Assembly: GCA_930990065.1 (NCBI GenBank) | Contig: CAKNOA010000005.1 | Coordinates: forward strand, 18,084 to 82,083 | Reading direction: 5' to 3' | DNA length: 64,000 bases | From: an uncultured Clostridia bacterium | Lineage (GTDB): Bacteria > Bacillota > Clostridia > Oscillospirales > Acutalibacteraceae | Shown: positions 24,785 through 32,284 of the stretch, in pieces | Layout of the letters: each line of letters opens with the position of its first letter | Numbering within the stretch: the stretch's first letter is position 1 | Notes under the pieces: model-generated | Told to the model about the DNA's origin: nothing | Database searches by the model: none | What the model saw: only the letters and a program-made list of their open reading frames with translations | Program-made: the position numbers and the translations under genes

Positions 24785-25744
24785 TTACACCGGGAACTCA
24801 TGAGCTGCCTGCACCGCGGCGCGGATCCGCCACAGCTCCACCTTCTGCCCGGCGGGGGGCTGAACGGTGCAATCGGCGCCCAGCATAAACCCGGCGGTAC
24901 CGGCCTCGCGAAGGCAGCTTTGCGCTTCCTCGAAAATGGCCTCTTCCGTACCGGACACCAGGTTCTGTTTATTATTCATGCCGCCCAAAACCGGACGGTT
25001 CCCAAAGAACGCCCGGCCGTCCTTGAGCGACAGGCCGTTATCTTTCACGGACCAGTTGACAATATCCCCGGGCATGGTGCGCAGCCGCGGCAGCTCCACC
25101 CGGAACCGGTATTCCGGTTCGCCGCACATATGCAAAACGTTGATTTTTCCGTCCCGGTCGCGGCAGACGGAGAGCACCTGTTCATCAAATGGTTTCACGA
25201 GGGTTTCCCACTGTTCCTCCGTAAAGCGCCCCGGTTCGGCAAACTGGGCCGTATAATAGAGCCCGTCGACGCCCAAATCCAAATACCCCTGCAGCCACTG
25301 GGTCATGCCGTCGGCAATGATCTTAATGCCTTCGGCCACATCCTCGGGGGCTTCTTTGGCCCAAAACATCAGCTCGTCGTCGCCAAACGCAAAGCTCGCC
25401 GCCTTAAAGGGGCCGAACATGGTCATGAGGGTCAGGGCCTCGCCGCCCACTTCGTCCAAAATACGGCTGATAATCTCTTTCGGTTTTTCAAATTCTTTCG
25501 AATCCGTCCCGCCAAAGCGGATATGCCGCCAGTCGGAAGCCCGGGTGATCGTACCGGTAAGCGGGTACGAAAAGTCCTGCATAATCTTGATGATGTCCAT
25601 ATCCGTTTCCCGGAACAGTTTGATATGTTCCGCGGCGGTCTCCTCCGCCGTCAGGGTTCCCGGATAGTGGAACCAGAACCCCGCCGGTACCCGGTCCGGC
25701 TTTTCCCCGCGCAGGACGGCGCGCACCCGTTCGATTTTGTTCAT
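24785..25744 (-). CDS. Uroporphyrinogen decarboxylase (URO-D) family protein
   Basis: A 319-residue TIM-barrel protein beginning MNKIERVRAVLRGEKPDRVP, the common N-terminus of URO-D family members that are mostly corrinoid or methyl-transfer proteins (MtaA/CmuA-like) rather than true HemE. HMCGEPEYRF near residue 205 keeps a His-x-Cys pair of the kind that binds zinc and thiols in those methyltransferases. No corrinoid protein or other heme gene is adjacent, so the substrate is unknown. It has its own promoter and terminator and is a single-gene unit. Confidence 0.8.
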   Translation of the reverse strand: MNKIERVRAVLRGEKPDRVPAGFWFHYPGTLTAEETAAEHIKLFRETDMDIIKIMQDFSYPLTGTITRASDWRHIRFGGTDSKEFEKPKEIISRILDEVGGEALTLMTMFGPFKAASFAFGDDELMFWAKEAPEDVAEGIKIIADGMTQWLQGYLDLGVDGLYYTAQFAEPGRFTEEQWETLVKPFDEQVLSVCRDRDGKINVLHMCGEPEYRFRVELPRLRTMPGDIVNWSVKDNGLSLKDGRAFFGNRPVLGGMNNKQNLVSGTEEAIFEEAQSCLREAGTAGFMLGADCTVQPPAGQKVELWRIRAAVQAAHEFPV

Positions 25745-25807
25745 GGTGGTCTCCTTTCATCCATCCGGCGTCCCTGGCCGGATAGCCAACAGTCTTTCTG
25801 TAAATTC

Positions 25808-25836
25808 ATCATAGCATAGTTAAGGCCCCCCTGCAA
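25808..25836 (-). promoter_or_regulatory. Sigma-A promoter of the URO-D family gene
   Basis: TTGCAG, 17-bp spacer, TATGAT on the minus strand. Confidence 0.6.
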
Positions 25837-25946
25837 TCCAAAAGAAAGGGCCCACTTTCGCCTCTTTTTTAAAACATGTTCTCACTTTTAACCAGGATTG
25901 CTTTTCGGTTATTATGAGGAAAAATGTGAATATTTTTTCACAATTC

Positions 25947-25975
25947 TTGCTATTTTTTAAAAAATCCGCTATACT
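25947..25975 (+). promoter_or_regulatory. Sigma-A promoter of the 126-residue membrane protein gene
   Basis: TTGCTA, 17-bp spacer, TATACT on the plus strand. The leader is about 105 nt. The rest of the gap between the divergent genes (25745-26087) holds no supported gene. Confidence 0.65.
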
Positions 25976-26087
25976 GGTTATGGAATGGATTACACATTTC
26001 TTGCCAGCGATCTTCGCCAATACCAAAAAACGGATACGTTTCACCCCAAAACCGTCTTTTATCTGATGGCCCGAAGGAGATGAGGGT

Positions 26088-26468
26088 ATGAAACCGAAAA
26101 CAAACCGCCGTTTTCTCTTCCTTTTGGGGGGCGCGGTGGCGCTGGTGGCGTTACTCGTGGCCGCCGTGTGGGCGACGGGCGCCTTCCAGCCAAAACCGCT
26201 GCCCGACCTCGATACGCTGATCGCCATGGATGACGAAACGTGCCTAAAGACCCTGGAAGACCACGGTTTTCAAATCCCGGAAGCGGTAAGCACCGAAGAA
26301 GAGCGCCCCTATGTGCGCAAGACCGTGAAAGCGTGCCTTACGGCCATCCGTGACAGCGACCATCCCTATTCCACCGGCATCAGCTATGCCGAAACCCTGC
26401 GGCTGGACGCGGAAGTCCACCGCCTGTTGGGGCTCGATTTTTCCCTGCCGTCTTCCCTGGAAGAATAA
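26088..26468 (+). CDS. Small single-pass membrane protein of unknown function
   Basis: A 126-residue protein: basic N-terminus (MKPKTNRRF), one hydrophobic helix at about 10-34 (LFLLGGAVALVALLVAAVWA), then an acidic, probably extracytoplasmic domain of about 90 residues without cysteines apart from two scattered ones. No lipobox is present. GGAG lies 8 bases before the ATG. I recognise no family. It is transcribed alone, with clear promoter and terminator. Confidence 0.6.
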   Translation: MKPKTNRRFLFLLGGAVALVALLVAAVWATGAFQPKPLPDLDTLIAMDDETCLKTLEDHGFQIPEAVSTEEERPYVRKTVKACLTAIRDSDHPYSTGISYAETLRLDAEVHRLLGLDFSLPSSLEE

Positions 26469-26496
26469 GCGGCCAAAAGAACCCGTAAACCACAAA

Positions 26497-26540
26497 GCGG
26501 CCCTGTACCCACAAAAGGTACAGGGCCGCTCTTTTTTGTT
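26497..26540 (+). terminator. Rho-independent terminator
   Basis: A perfect 14-bp stem (26497-26510 with 26518-26531) followed by CTTTTTTGTTTTTT. Confidence 0.82.
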
Positions 26541-26550
26541 TTTTATGGCG

Positions 26551-27771
26551 TTACCGGGCGCTTTCCCGTTTGCGGCGGCGGCGCTTGTGGATCACAATGC
26601 CCACATACAGGGCCAAAAACAGCACCAAAATCGCAATCAGTTCGCCCACCTGGCCGGGCCCGCCCATCTTCACTTCGGCCCACAGGCCGTCGATGGTCTC
26701 GTTGAGGTCATCGCCCAGGTTGACATACACTTCCGTATTCGCCAGTGTCTCTTCCGAAGGGTAGTACACGTCGCTTTCGGTGATGGACGGGTCCATCATC
26801 TCTTTGGCGGCCGTCTCCGGGGTGGAATAGCCGATGTACGAACAGTTTTCATAACTGATCTCCGGGTCGCACAGGAAATTGATGTACGCTTCCGCTTCGG
26901 CCTTGTGGGTGCTGGTTTTGGGGATACACAGCGCATCCACAAAATAGTTGGTACCCTCTTTCGGCACCGAAAACGCGATGTTGTCGTTTTCTTCGATCAA
27001 AATGGCCGCGTCGCCGGAATAGTACGGGGCAATCCACGCTTCGCCGCTTTCCATCTTTTGGAAGATCTGGTCCATGGCGTAGCTCTGCACCAGGGGCGCC
27101 TGCTGCACCAACAGGTCGGCCGCTTCCTGCCACTCATTCAGATCGGTGGAGTTAAACGAATACCCCAGCAACTTCATGGCGATGCCAAAGGAGTCCCGGG
27201 AATTATCGAACATCAAAATTTTGCCCGCATACTTTTCGTCCCACAAAACGTTCCAGGACTGGGCTTCTTCTTTGGTAACATAATCGGTGTTATAAAACAG
27301 CCCCACCAGCCCCCAGGTGTACGGCACCGAGTACCGGTTTTCCGGGTCATAGGCCGGGTTGCGGAACGTCTCGTCGATGTACTGGAAATTGGGGATGTTG
27401 GAAAAATCCAGCTCGGCGAGCATGTCCTCTTCGATCATGCGGGACACCATGTAATCCGACGGCACAATGATGTCGTAATCCCCGCCGCCGCTGGCCAGTT
27501 TGGCGTACATGGCTTCGTTGGTATCGTAGGTGGTGTAATTCACACCAATCCCCGTGCGCCGGGTGAATTCGGCGTTGACATCCATGCTGCCTTCCACGCC
27601 GTTGCTGATATATTCGCCCCAGTTATACACATTGATGACCACCCCGGTGTCCGGGGCGGCTTTGCCGGTTTCTTCGGCCTGTACCGGGGACGCACATACC
27701 GGCACAAACAGCATCAGCGCCAGAAGCGCCGCCCCCAACCGCCGGGCCCGGCATTTTTTCGTCTGCTTCAT
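26551..27771 (-). CDS. potD: Polyamine ABC transporter substrate-binding protein PotD, C-terminally membrane-anchored
   Basis: A 406-residue extracellular solute-binding protein. The signal peptide ends near residue 32 (VCASPVQA) with no lipobox Cys at the cleavage site. PotD landmarks follow: VINVYNWGEYIS near 45, DIIVPSDYMVSRM near 100, and PYTWGLVGLFYN near 150. Unusually, a strong hydrophobic helix (ELIAILVLFLALYVGIVI, about 377-394) and a Lys/Arg-rich tail end the protein, so it is probably held by a C-terminal anchor instead of a lipid. It binds putrescine or spermidine for the PotABC importer. Last gene of the operon, overlapping potC by 4 bp. Confidence 0.9.
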   Translation of the reverse strand: MKQTKKCRARRLGAALLALMLFVPVCASPVQAEETGKAAPDTGVVINVYNWGEYISNGVEGSMDVNAEFTRRTGIGVNYTTYDTNEAMYAKLASGGGDYDIIVPSDYMVSRMIEEDMLAELDFSNIPNFQYIDETFRNPAYDPENRYSVPYTWGLVGLFYNTDYVTKEEAQSWNVLWDEKYAGKILMFDNSRDSFGIAMKLLGYSFNSTDLNEWQEAADLLVQQAPLVQSYAMDQIFQKMESGEAWIAPYYSGDAAILIEENDNIAFSVPKEGTNYFVDALCIPKTSTHKAEAEAYINFLCDPEISYENCSYIGYSTPETAAKEMMDPSITESDVYYPSEETLANTEVYVNLGDDLNETIDGLWAEVKMGGPGQVGELIAILVLFLALYVGIVIHKRRRRKRESAR

Positions 27772-28592
27772 CGTGCCGGCGCCTCCTTTTTCTTTTCTTT
27801 CGCGCCGTGCAGGTTCGTCAGCACCAATAAAAGCAGAATCACCACAAACAGCACGGTGGACAACGCGTTGATTTCCGGCGAAACCCGGCGCTTTGTCATG
27901 GAATAAATATAAATGGGCAGCGTCTGGGTGGTACCAGAACAGAAATACGTGATGACAAAGTCGTCAATGGACAGGGTAAACGCCATGATCATGCCGGTCA
28001 CAATGCCGGGCATAATCTGGGGCACCACCACTTTGCGGAACGCCTGCAGCGGCGGGCACCCCAGGTCCTGGGCCGCTTCATACAGGTTTTTGTCCATCTG
28101 CGCCAGTTTCGGCAGCACCGACAAAATCACGTACGGCAAACAGAACGTCACGTGGGCAATCAAAATGCTCCACAGCCCCAGGGAGCCGAGTTTAAACACC
28201 TGGGCCATAAACACAAATAGAAGCATCATCGACACGCCGGTGACGATTTCCGGGTTCACCATGGGGAAATTTGTCAGGTTCATCATCACCTTTTTGCGCC
28301 ATCCCCGCATGCGGTACAGCCCCACGGCGGCCACCGTGCCAAACACCGTGGCGATCAGCGCCGATAATACGGCGATGAGCAGCGTGTTCCATACGGCCTG
28401 CTGGATCATGCTGTCTTCCCACAGCCGCGCATACCACCGGAACGTAAAGCCCGACCACACGCTGCGGCTCATGGTTTTGGTGTCGTTAAACGAAAACACA
28501 ATCAAGACCACAATGGGGGCGTACAAAAATAAAAAGATCAGCGCCATATAGAGCCTACCCAGCGCCCCGGTCTTTTTCTTGCCCGTATTCAA
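27768..28592 (-). CDS. potC: Polyamine ABC transporter permease PotC
   Basis: A 274-residue inner-membrane permease with six hydrophobic segments and the EAA loop EAAQDLGCPPLQAFRKVVVP (near residue 165), which docks onto the ATPase. LFLYAPIVVLIVFSFN at the N-terminus is typical of the PotC/CysW group. It forms the translocation pore with PotB. It overlaps both neighbours by 4 bp (ATGA), showing a tightly coupled potABCD operon. Confidence 0.92.
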   Translation of the reverse strand: MNTGKKKTGALGRLYMALIFLFLYAPIVVLIVFSFNDTKTMSRSVWSGFTFRWYARLWEDSMIQQAVWNTLLIAVLSALIATVFGTVAAVGLYRMRGWRKKVMMNLTNFPMVNPEIVTGVSMMLLFVFMAQVFKLGSLGLWSILIAHVTFCLPYVILSVLPKLAQMDKNLYEAAQDLGCPPLQAFRKVVVPQIMPGIVTGMIMAFTLSIDDFVITYFCSGTTQTLPIYIYSMTKRRVSPEINALSTVLFVVILLLLVLTNLHGAKEKKKEAPAR

Positions 28593-29419
28593 AACAGCAC
28601 ACCTCCCCCGTCTTCTTCCTGTTCATCCCGGAACTGGTTCATAATGCCCATGCTGATGAGGATCAGCACCATGAGCACCAGCGAAATCGCCGAACCCAAA
28701 TTGGGGTTATAGCTGTTCCCCAAAAACTCCATTTCGATCAGGTCGCCGATGAGCAGGTTGCCCCCGCCCCCCAGCATTTTGCTGATAATAAACGTACTCA
28801 CGCTGGGCACAAACACCATGGTAATCCCGGACATAATCCCCGGCATGCTCATGGGGAAAATCACCCGGCGGAACACCTGCACCCGGTTCGCGCCCAGGTC
28901 CTGGGCCGCTTCGATCACACTGCCGTCGATTTTCACCAGCACGGAGTATAGCGGCAGCACCATGTAGGGCAGATAGTTATATACCATACCCATGACAACG
29001 GCGCCGGAGGTGTTAATCATGTGTACCCTCGGTAATCCAAGAAGCGCCAGGAAATTGTTAATCAGCCCGTTATCTTCCAGCAAGCTCATCCACGCATAGG
29101 TGCGCAGCAAAAAGTTCATCCACATGGGCAGCATAATCAGCAGCACGATAGCGTTTTGGTACTTGGGGTCAATTTTCGCGATGAGGTACGCCAGCGGATA
29201 CCCCAACACCAGGCACACCACCGTCGCCAGCGCCCCCAACCAGATGGAGCGCACAAACACATTGGAATAATCCCCAATGCGCACAATGTTTTCCAGGGTA
29301 AAGGCCCCCGTGACATTATCGGTAAACGCGAACCACACCACCATGGCCATGGGCACCACGATAAAGAGCACCATCCACACAAGGTAGGGGCCGCTTGTCA
29401 GCAAATGGCGGCGTTTCAT
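28589..29419 (-). CDS. potB: Polyamine ABC transporter permease PotB
   Basis: A 276-residue permease with six membrane segments, the characteristic N-terminal PYLVWMVLFIVVPMAMVVWF, an NFLLRTYAWMSLL segment near residue 105, and the EAA loop EAAQDLGANRVQVFRRVIFP near 175. Partner of PotC in polyamine import. Four-base overlaps join it to potA upstream and potC downstream. Confidence 0.92.
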   Translation of the reverse strand: MKRRHLLTSGPYLVWMVLFIVVPMAMVVWFAFTDNVTGAFTLENIVRIGDYSNVFVRSIWLGALATVVCLVLGYPLAYLIAKIDPKYQNAIVLLIMLPMWMNFLLRTYAWMSLLEDNGLINNFLALLGLPRVHMINTSGAVVMGMVYNYLPYMVLPLYSVLVKIDGSVIEAAQDLGANRVQVFRRVIFPMSMPGIMSGITMVFVPSVSTFIISKMLGGGGNLLIGDLIEMEFLGNSYNPNLGSAISLVLMVLILISMGIMNQFRDEQEEDGGGVLF

Positions 29420-30546
29420 AGGGCACCCTCCTCTTCCAGGGTGGCTTCCTTATCTTCCTCCATTTCGTCGCTGAACGTGCTGTAATCGCCGAACTGGCCG
29501 GAATATTCCGATTTTTTCATAATGTGGATGTCGTCGGGGGTCAGCTCAATGCCGATTTTCGCCCCCACCGGGCGGTATTCGGTGGACTGGATCATCCATT
29601 TAAACCCGTTAATATCCACAATCATTTCAAAGTGGACGCCTAGGAACGTGACGTTGGTCACCGTGCCGCAGATATGGTCGTCATCGGGGGGCACCATTTT
29701 CACGTCTTCCGGCCGGATGACCACGTCCACCGCTTCGTTACCGGCAAAGCCCTTATCCAGGCACTGGAACCGGTGGCCGCCGAATTCGCACACAAAGTCC
29801 TGGCGCATGACGCCGTCGAGGATGTTACTTTCCCCGATAAAATCGGCCACAAACGCGTTTTTCGGTTCGTTGTAAATATCTTCGGGGGAGCCGATCTGCT
29901 GGATCATACCCTTGTCCATGACCACCACGGTGTCCGACATGGACAGCGCTTCTTCCTGGTCGTGGGTGACAAACACAAAGGTAATGCCCGTCTGCTGCTG
30001 GATCTTTTTCAGTTCCACCTGCATGTCTTTGCGCAGTTTTAAGTCCAGCGCGCCCAGCGGTTCATCCAGTAGGAGCACCTTCGGGTCGTTGGCCAGCGCC
30101 CGGGCGATGGCCACCCGCTGCTGCTGCCCGCCGGACAGCTGGGTGACGCTACGGTGGCCGAACCCGCTCAGGCTGACCATGCGCAGCATCTCGTTGACCT
30201 TTTCTTCCACGTGCTTTTTGCCGTGCACCCGCATGCCGAACGCCACGTTATCAAACACATTCAGGTGCGGGAACAGCGCGTACCGCTGGAAAATGGTGTT
30301 CACATTGCGCTTGTGGGGCGGCACGTTGTTGATATCTTTTCCGTCAAAAAAGATATGGCCTTTTTCGGGCCTGACAAAACCGGCAATCGCCCGCAGCGTC
30401 GTCGTCTTGCCGCAGCCGCTGGGCCCCAGTAGCGTAACGAATTCCCCGTCTCGAATACTCAGGTTAAAATCTTTCAATACCTGTTCCCCGTCAAAGGAAA
30501 CCGAAATGCCCTCCAACCGGATGATGGGTTCTTTTTCCATGGTCAT
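29416..30546 (-). CDS. potA: Polyamine ABC transporter ATP-binding protein PotA
   Basis: A 376-residue ATPase. Walker A is GPSGCGKTT near residue 43, the signature is LSGGQQQRVAIARA near 135, Walker B is VLLLDEPLGALD near 158, and the H-loop is FVTHDQEEA near 190. A C-terminal TOBE/OB regulatory domain fills about 270-345. The ATG at 30546 is preceded by AAAGGTAAGGGG; the next ATG two codons later is equally plausible. An in-frame ATG at 30603 would add 19 residues encoded by the leader hairpin and is not favoured. First gene of potABCD. Confidence 0.92.
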   Translation of the reverse strand: MTMEKEPIIRLEGISVSFDGEQVLKDFNLSIRDGEFVTLLGPSGCGKTTTLRAIAGFVRPEKGHIFFDGKDINNVPPHKRNVNTIFQRYALFPHLNVFDNVAFGMRVHGKKHVEEKVNEMLRMVSLSGFGHRSVTQLSGGQQQRVAIARALANDPKVLLLDEPLGALDLKLRKDMQVELKKIQQQTGITFVFVTHDQEEALSMSDTVVVMDKGMIQQIGSPEDIYNEPKNAFVADFIGESNILDGVMRQDFVCEFGGHRFQCLDKGFAGNEAVDVVIRPEDVKMVPPDDDHICGTVTNVTFLGVHFEMIVDINGFKWMIQSTEYRPVGAKIGIELTPDDIHIMKKSEYSGQFGDYSTFSDEMEEDKEATLEEEGAL

Positions 30547-30568
30547 CCCCTTACCTTTCTTTCCGTAC

Positions 30569-30597
30569 AAAAGGGCGGGAAAAAGTCCCGCCCTTTT
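30569..30597 (-). promoter_or_regulatory. Hairpin in the pot operon leader (candidate attenuator)
   Basis: A perfect 12-bp stem (30569-30580 with 30586-30597) with a 5-nt loop and four terminal Us on the minus strand. It lies about 20 nt upstream of the potA start and downstream of the pot promoter, so it would be transcribed in every pot mRNA. A role as an intrinsic attenuator or mRNA stabiliser is inference. Confidence 0.55.
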
Positions 30598-30633
30598 GCT
30601 CATGGTGCTGTGCTATCCTGCCACAATGGTTTA

Positions 30634-30662
30634 ACTATAATTTTTTTTAGGCCCCCTGTCAA
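30634..30662 (-). promoter_or_regulatory. Strong sigma-A promoter of potABCD
   Basis: TTGACA, 17-bp spacer, TATAGT on the minus strand, with an A-tract in the spacer. Confidence 0.75.
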
Positions 30663-30717
30663 GGGATTTCGAAAAAACGCGAAAAAAGGCGGATTTTCTT
30701 CCCGTTTTCGAGGGCAC

Positions 30718-30757
30718 AAAAAAGCGGCGCCGCCGGCTTTTCCCGGCAGCACCGCTT
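30718..30757 (-). terminator. Terminator of the NlpC/P60 gene
   Basis: A long GC-rich stem with a short AAAAG loop, followed on the minus strand by TTTTTTG. It isolates the pot operon from the upstream NlpC/P60 gene. Confidence 0.75.
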
Positions 30758-30788
30758 CCTATCGATTCGTCAAAAAGGAAAGTTCGGT

Positions 30789-31991
30789 TTATTTTTTCTT
30801 AAAGCGCATCATCCCGGCCACGCCTGTCCGCTTGGTGCCGCGGCGGCGTTCGATGCCGTACAGCACCCCGGCGCCAGCTACCGCCGTCAGAAGCACACAC
30901 AAAAACGCCGTGGTGGCATGATCCTGGGCGGGGGCTTCCCCGGTTTCACCGGCTGCGGCGGCCGTCTTCATTTCGGGCACGTCGCCGGTGCTCTCATCGG
31001 TGCGGATGGCCGCTACCGCTGCTTCCTGCTCGGCGGCTTTCACGTTGGCTTCTTCTTCGGCAGCCTTTTGCGCGGCCAGTTCTTTGGCTTCTTCCTCGGC
31101 CTGGGCGCTGGTGTCTTCCGCCGTAGCGCTCAGTACCGACAGTGCCGACGTTTTCCCCAGGGAAGCGGCGGTCTTTTCGGCCTTTTCTTTCGCCTTCTTC
31201 GCTTCTTCCTCGGCTTTCTTGGCGGCTTCTTCGGCTTCCTGCTTGGCCTTTTCTTCGGCGGCCTTCTGCGCCGCTTCATCCGCGGCCGTATCCTGAGCCG
31301 AAACCGTCGCGCTGCTGCTGGAAGAAGAAGACTGGCTGCTGCCGGAAGACGACTGGTTCAGGGCCCCGGAGGACGGCGCCGTCGTCACCGCCTGGGAGGC
31401 ATCGCCGCCCGCATGGGCAATCCCGTCGCTGCCAAAGGTGTAAACCACACCGTCAATATTTAACGTGCAGTTTACCACGTATTCGCCGTTCTGGTAGTAG
31501 TACCGGTTGCCTTCGAACGTCTGCCACCCGGTGGTGGGGTACGACACACCGGCTACTTTGAACCAGTACACCCACTTTTTGCTGCTCACGCTCTGGTAGC
31601 AAATCCCTCTGGATTCGTCCCGGGCATCGACGGCCATGCCGCCGCCGACATACACACCCACGTGGCCGGGCTGCTTAAGCCCCAAACCATGGATACGGGG
31701 AATGCCGTTGCTGACAAGTCCATATTCCGAAGAGGAACCGAGAAGGTCGGTCCGATTGCCGCCCACACCCTTATACGTCACAAACAGGCCGGAGCAATCC
31801 ACCGCGCCATAGGAAGAACCGCCGTACACGTAACTCCAGTGTTCGTAATACGCCGTCATGCAGTGTTCGGCAAACCCTACCCCGGTAGCGCCGCTGGCCG
31901 CCTGAGCCGGTACGGCGGCCATCATCATACCACCGGCCAATACCACAAGGGCCAGCAGGGAGCACAGGCATTTTTTGACTTTCCGTATCAT
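30789..31991 (-). CDS. Secreted NlpC/P60 peptidoglycan hydrolase with coiled coil and C-terminal membrane anchor
   Basis: A 400-residue exported protein. The signal peptide ends near residue 32 (AAVPAQA). An NlpC/P60 endopeptidase domain follows, with the catalytic Cys in GAVDCSGLFV (near 67) and His in QPGHVGVYVGGG (near 110). A short Tyr/Trp-rich segment resembling a choline-binding-type repeat (GWQTFEGNRYYYQNG) is near 160. A Ser-rich linker (210-235) leads to a long Ala/Glu/Lys coiled coil (240-335), then a membrane helix (FLCVLLTAVAGAGVLYGI, about 367-384) and a basic tail. It probably cleaves D-Glu-mDAP stem-peptide bonds at the surface. The WalR-like sites upstream fit a wall-homeostasis role. 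Confidence 0.85.
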   Translation of the reverse strand: MIRKVKKCLCSLLALVVLAGGMMMAAVPAQAASGATGVGFAEHCMTAYYEHWSYVYGGSSYGAVDCSGLFVTYKGVGGNRTDLLGSSSEYGLVSNGIPRIHGLGLKQPGHVGVYVGGGMAVDARDESRGICYQSVSSKKWVYWFKVAGVSYPTTGWQTFEGNRYYYQNGEYVVNCTLNIDGVVYTFGSDGIAHAGGDASQAVTTAPSSGALNQSSSGSSQSSSSSSSATVSAQDTAADEAAQKAAEEKAKQEAEEAAKKAEEEAKKAKEKAEKTAASLGKTSALSVLSATAEDTSAQAEEEAKELAAQKAAEEEANVKAAEQEAAVAAIRTDESTGDVPEMKTAAAAGETGEAPAQDHATTAFLCVLLTAVAGAGVLYGIERRRGTKRTGVAGMMRFKKK

Positions 31992-32058
31992 GGTAAACCC
32001 CTCGATTTCCTTTTTGATTCGATAATCTTTTTTCGAACAAGCCTTCCTTGTGATGAAG

Positions 32059-32116
32059 GTGACAATCGCTTACAAATTCATTACAATTTATTACAAACTG
32101 GTAACAGTTTATCACA
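32059..32116 (-). promoter_or_regulatory. Array of six WalR-like TGTNA half-sites in helical phase
   Basis: On the minus strand the half-sites TGTGAT, TGTTAC, TGTAAT, TGTAAT, TGTAAG and TGTCAC follow each other at steps of 10, 11, 10, 11 and 10 bp. The pair TGTTAC-N5-TGTAAT matches the WalR (YycF) consensus TGTWAH-N5-TGTWAH exactly. The array begins about 70 bp upstream of the NlpC/P60 start codon, where an activator would sit. No walRK genes are in the window. Confidence 0.65.
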
Positions 32117-32228
32117 ACCGGGTCCGCATTGCAAGCCTTTTTTTCGAAAAAATGGCGGAAAATCGCGGTTTTTCCGTTGTAACCACTTGTTTTCTTTGGC
32201 TATCTTTGTTTCTTTTTTCTTTTCGCGC

Positions 32229-32271
32229 AAAAAAACGGGCAGGCCGCCTTTTTGACAGCCCACCCGTTTTT
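32229..32271 (-). terminator. Terminator after murF
   Basis: A long imperfect stem with an AAAAAG-type loop, followed on the minus strand by TTTTTTTGC. Confidence 0.72.
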
Positions 32272-32284
32272 CGGTTTCAAAAAT

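Noticed and set aside
25985..26083. A 32-codon ORF (starts MDYTFLASDLRQ) just before the 126-residue membrane protein gene.
   Set aside because: Its ATG would lie at most a few bases after the predicted transcript start and it has no ribosome site; codon use is neutral. Not enough to call a gene.
30547..30603. N-terminal extension of PotA from an ATG at 30603.
   Set aside because: The added codons are the leader hairpin itself; the downstream ATG has a purine-rich site and matches normal PotA length.
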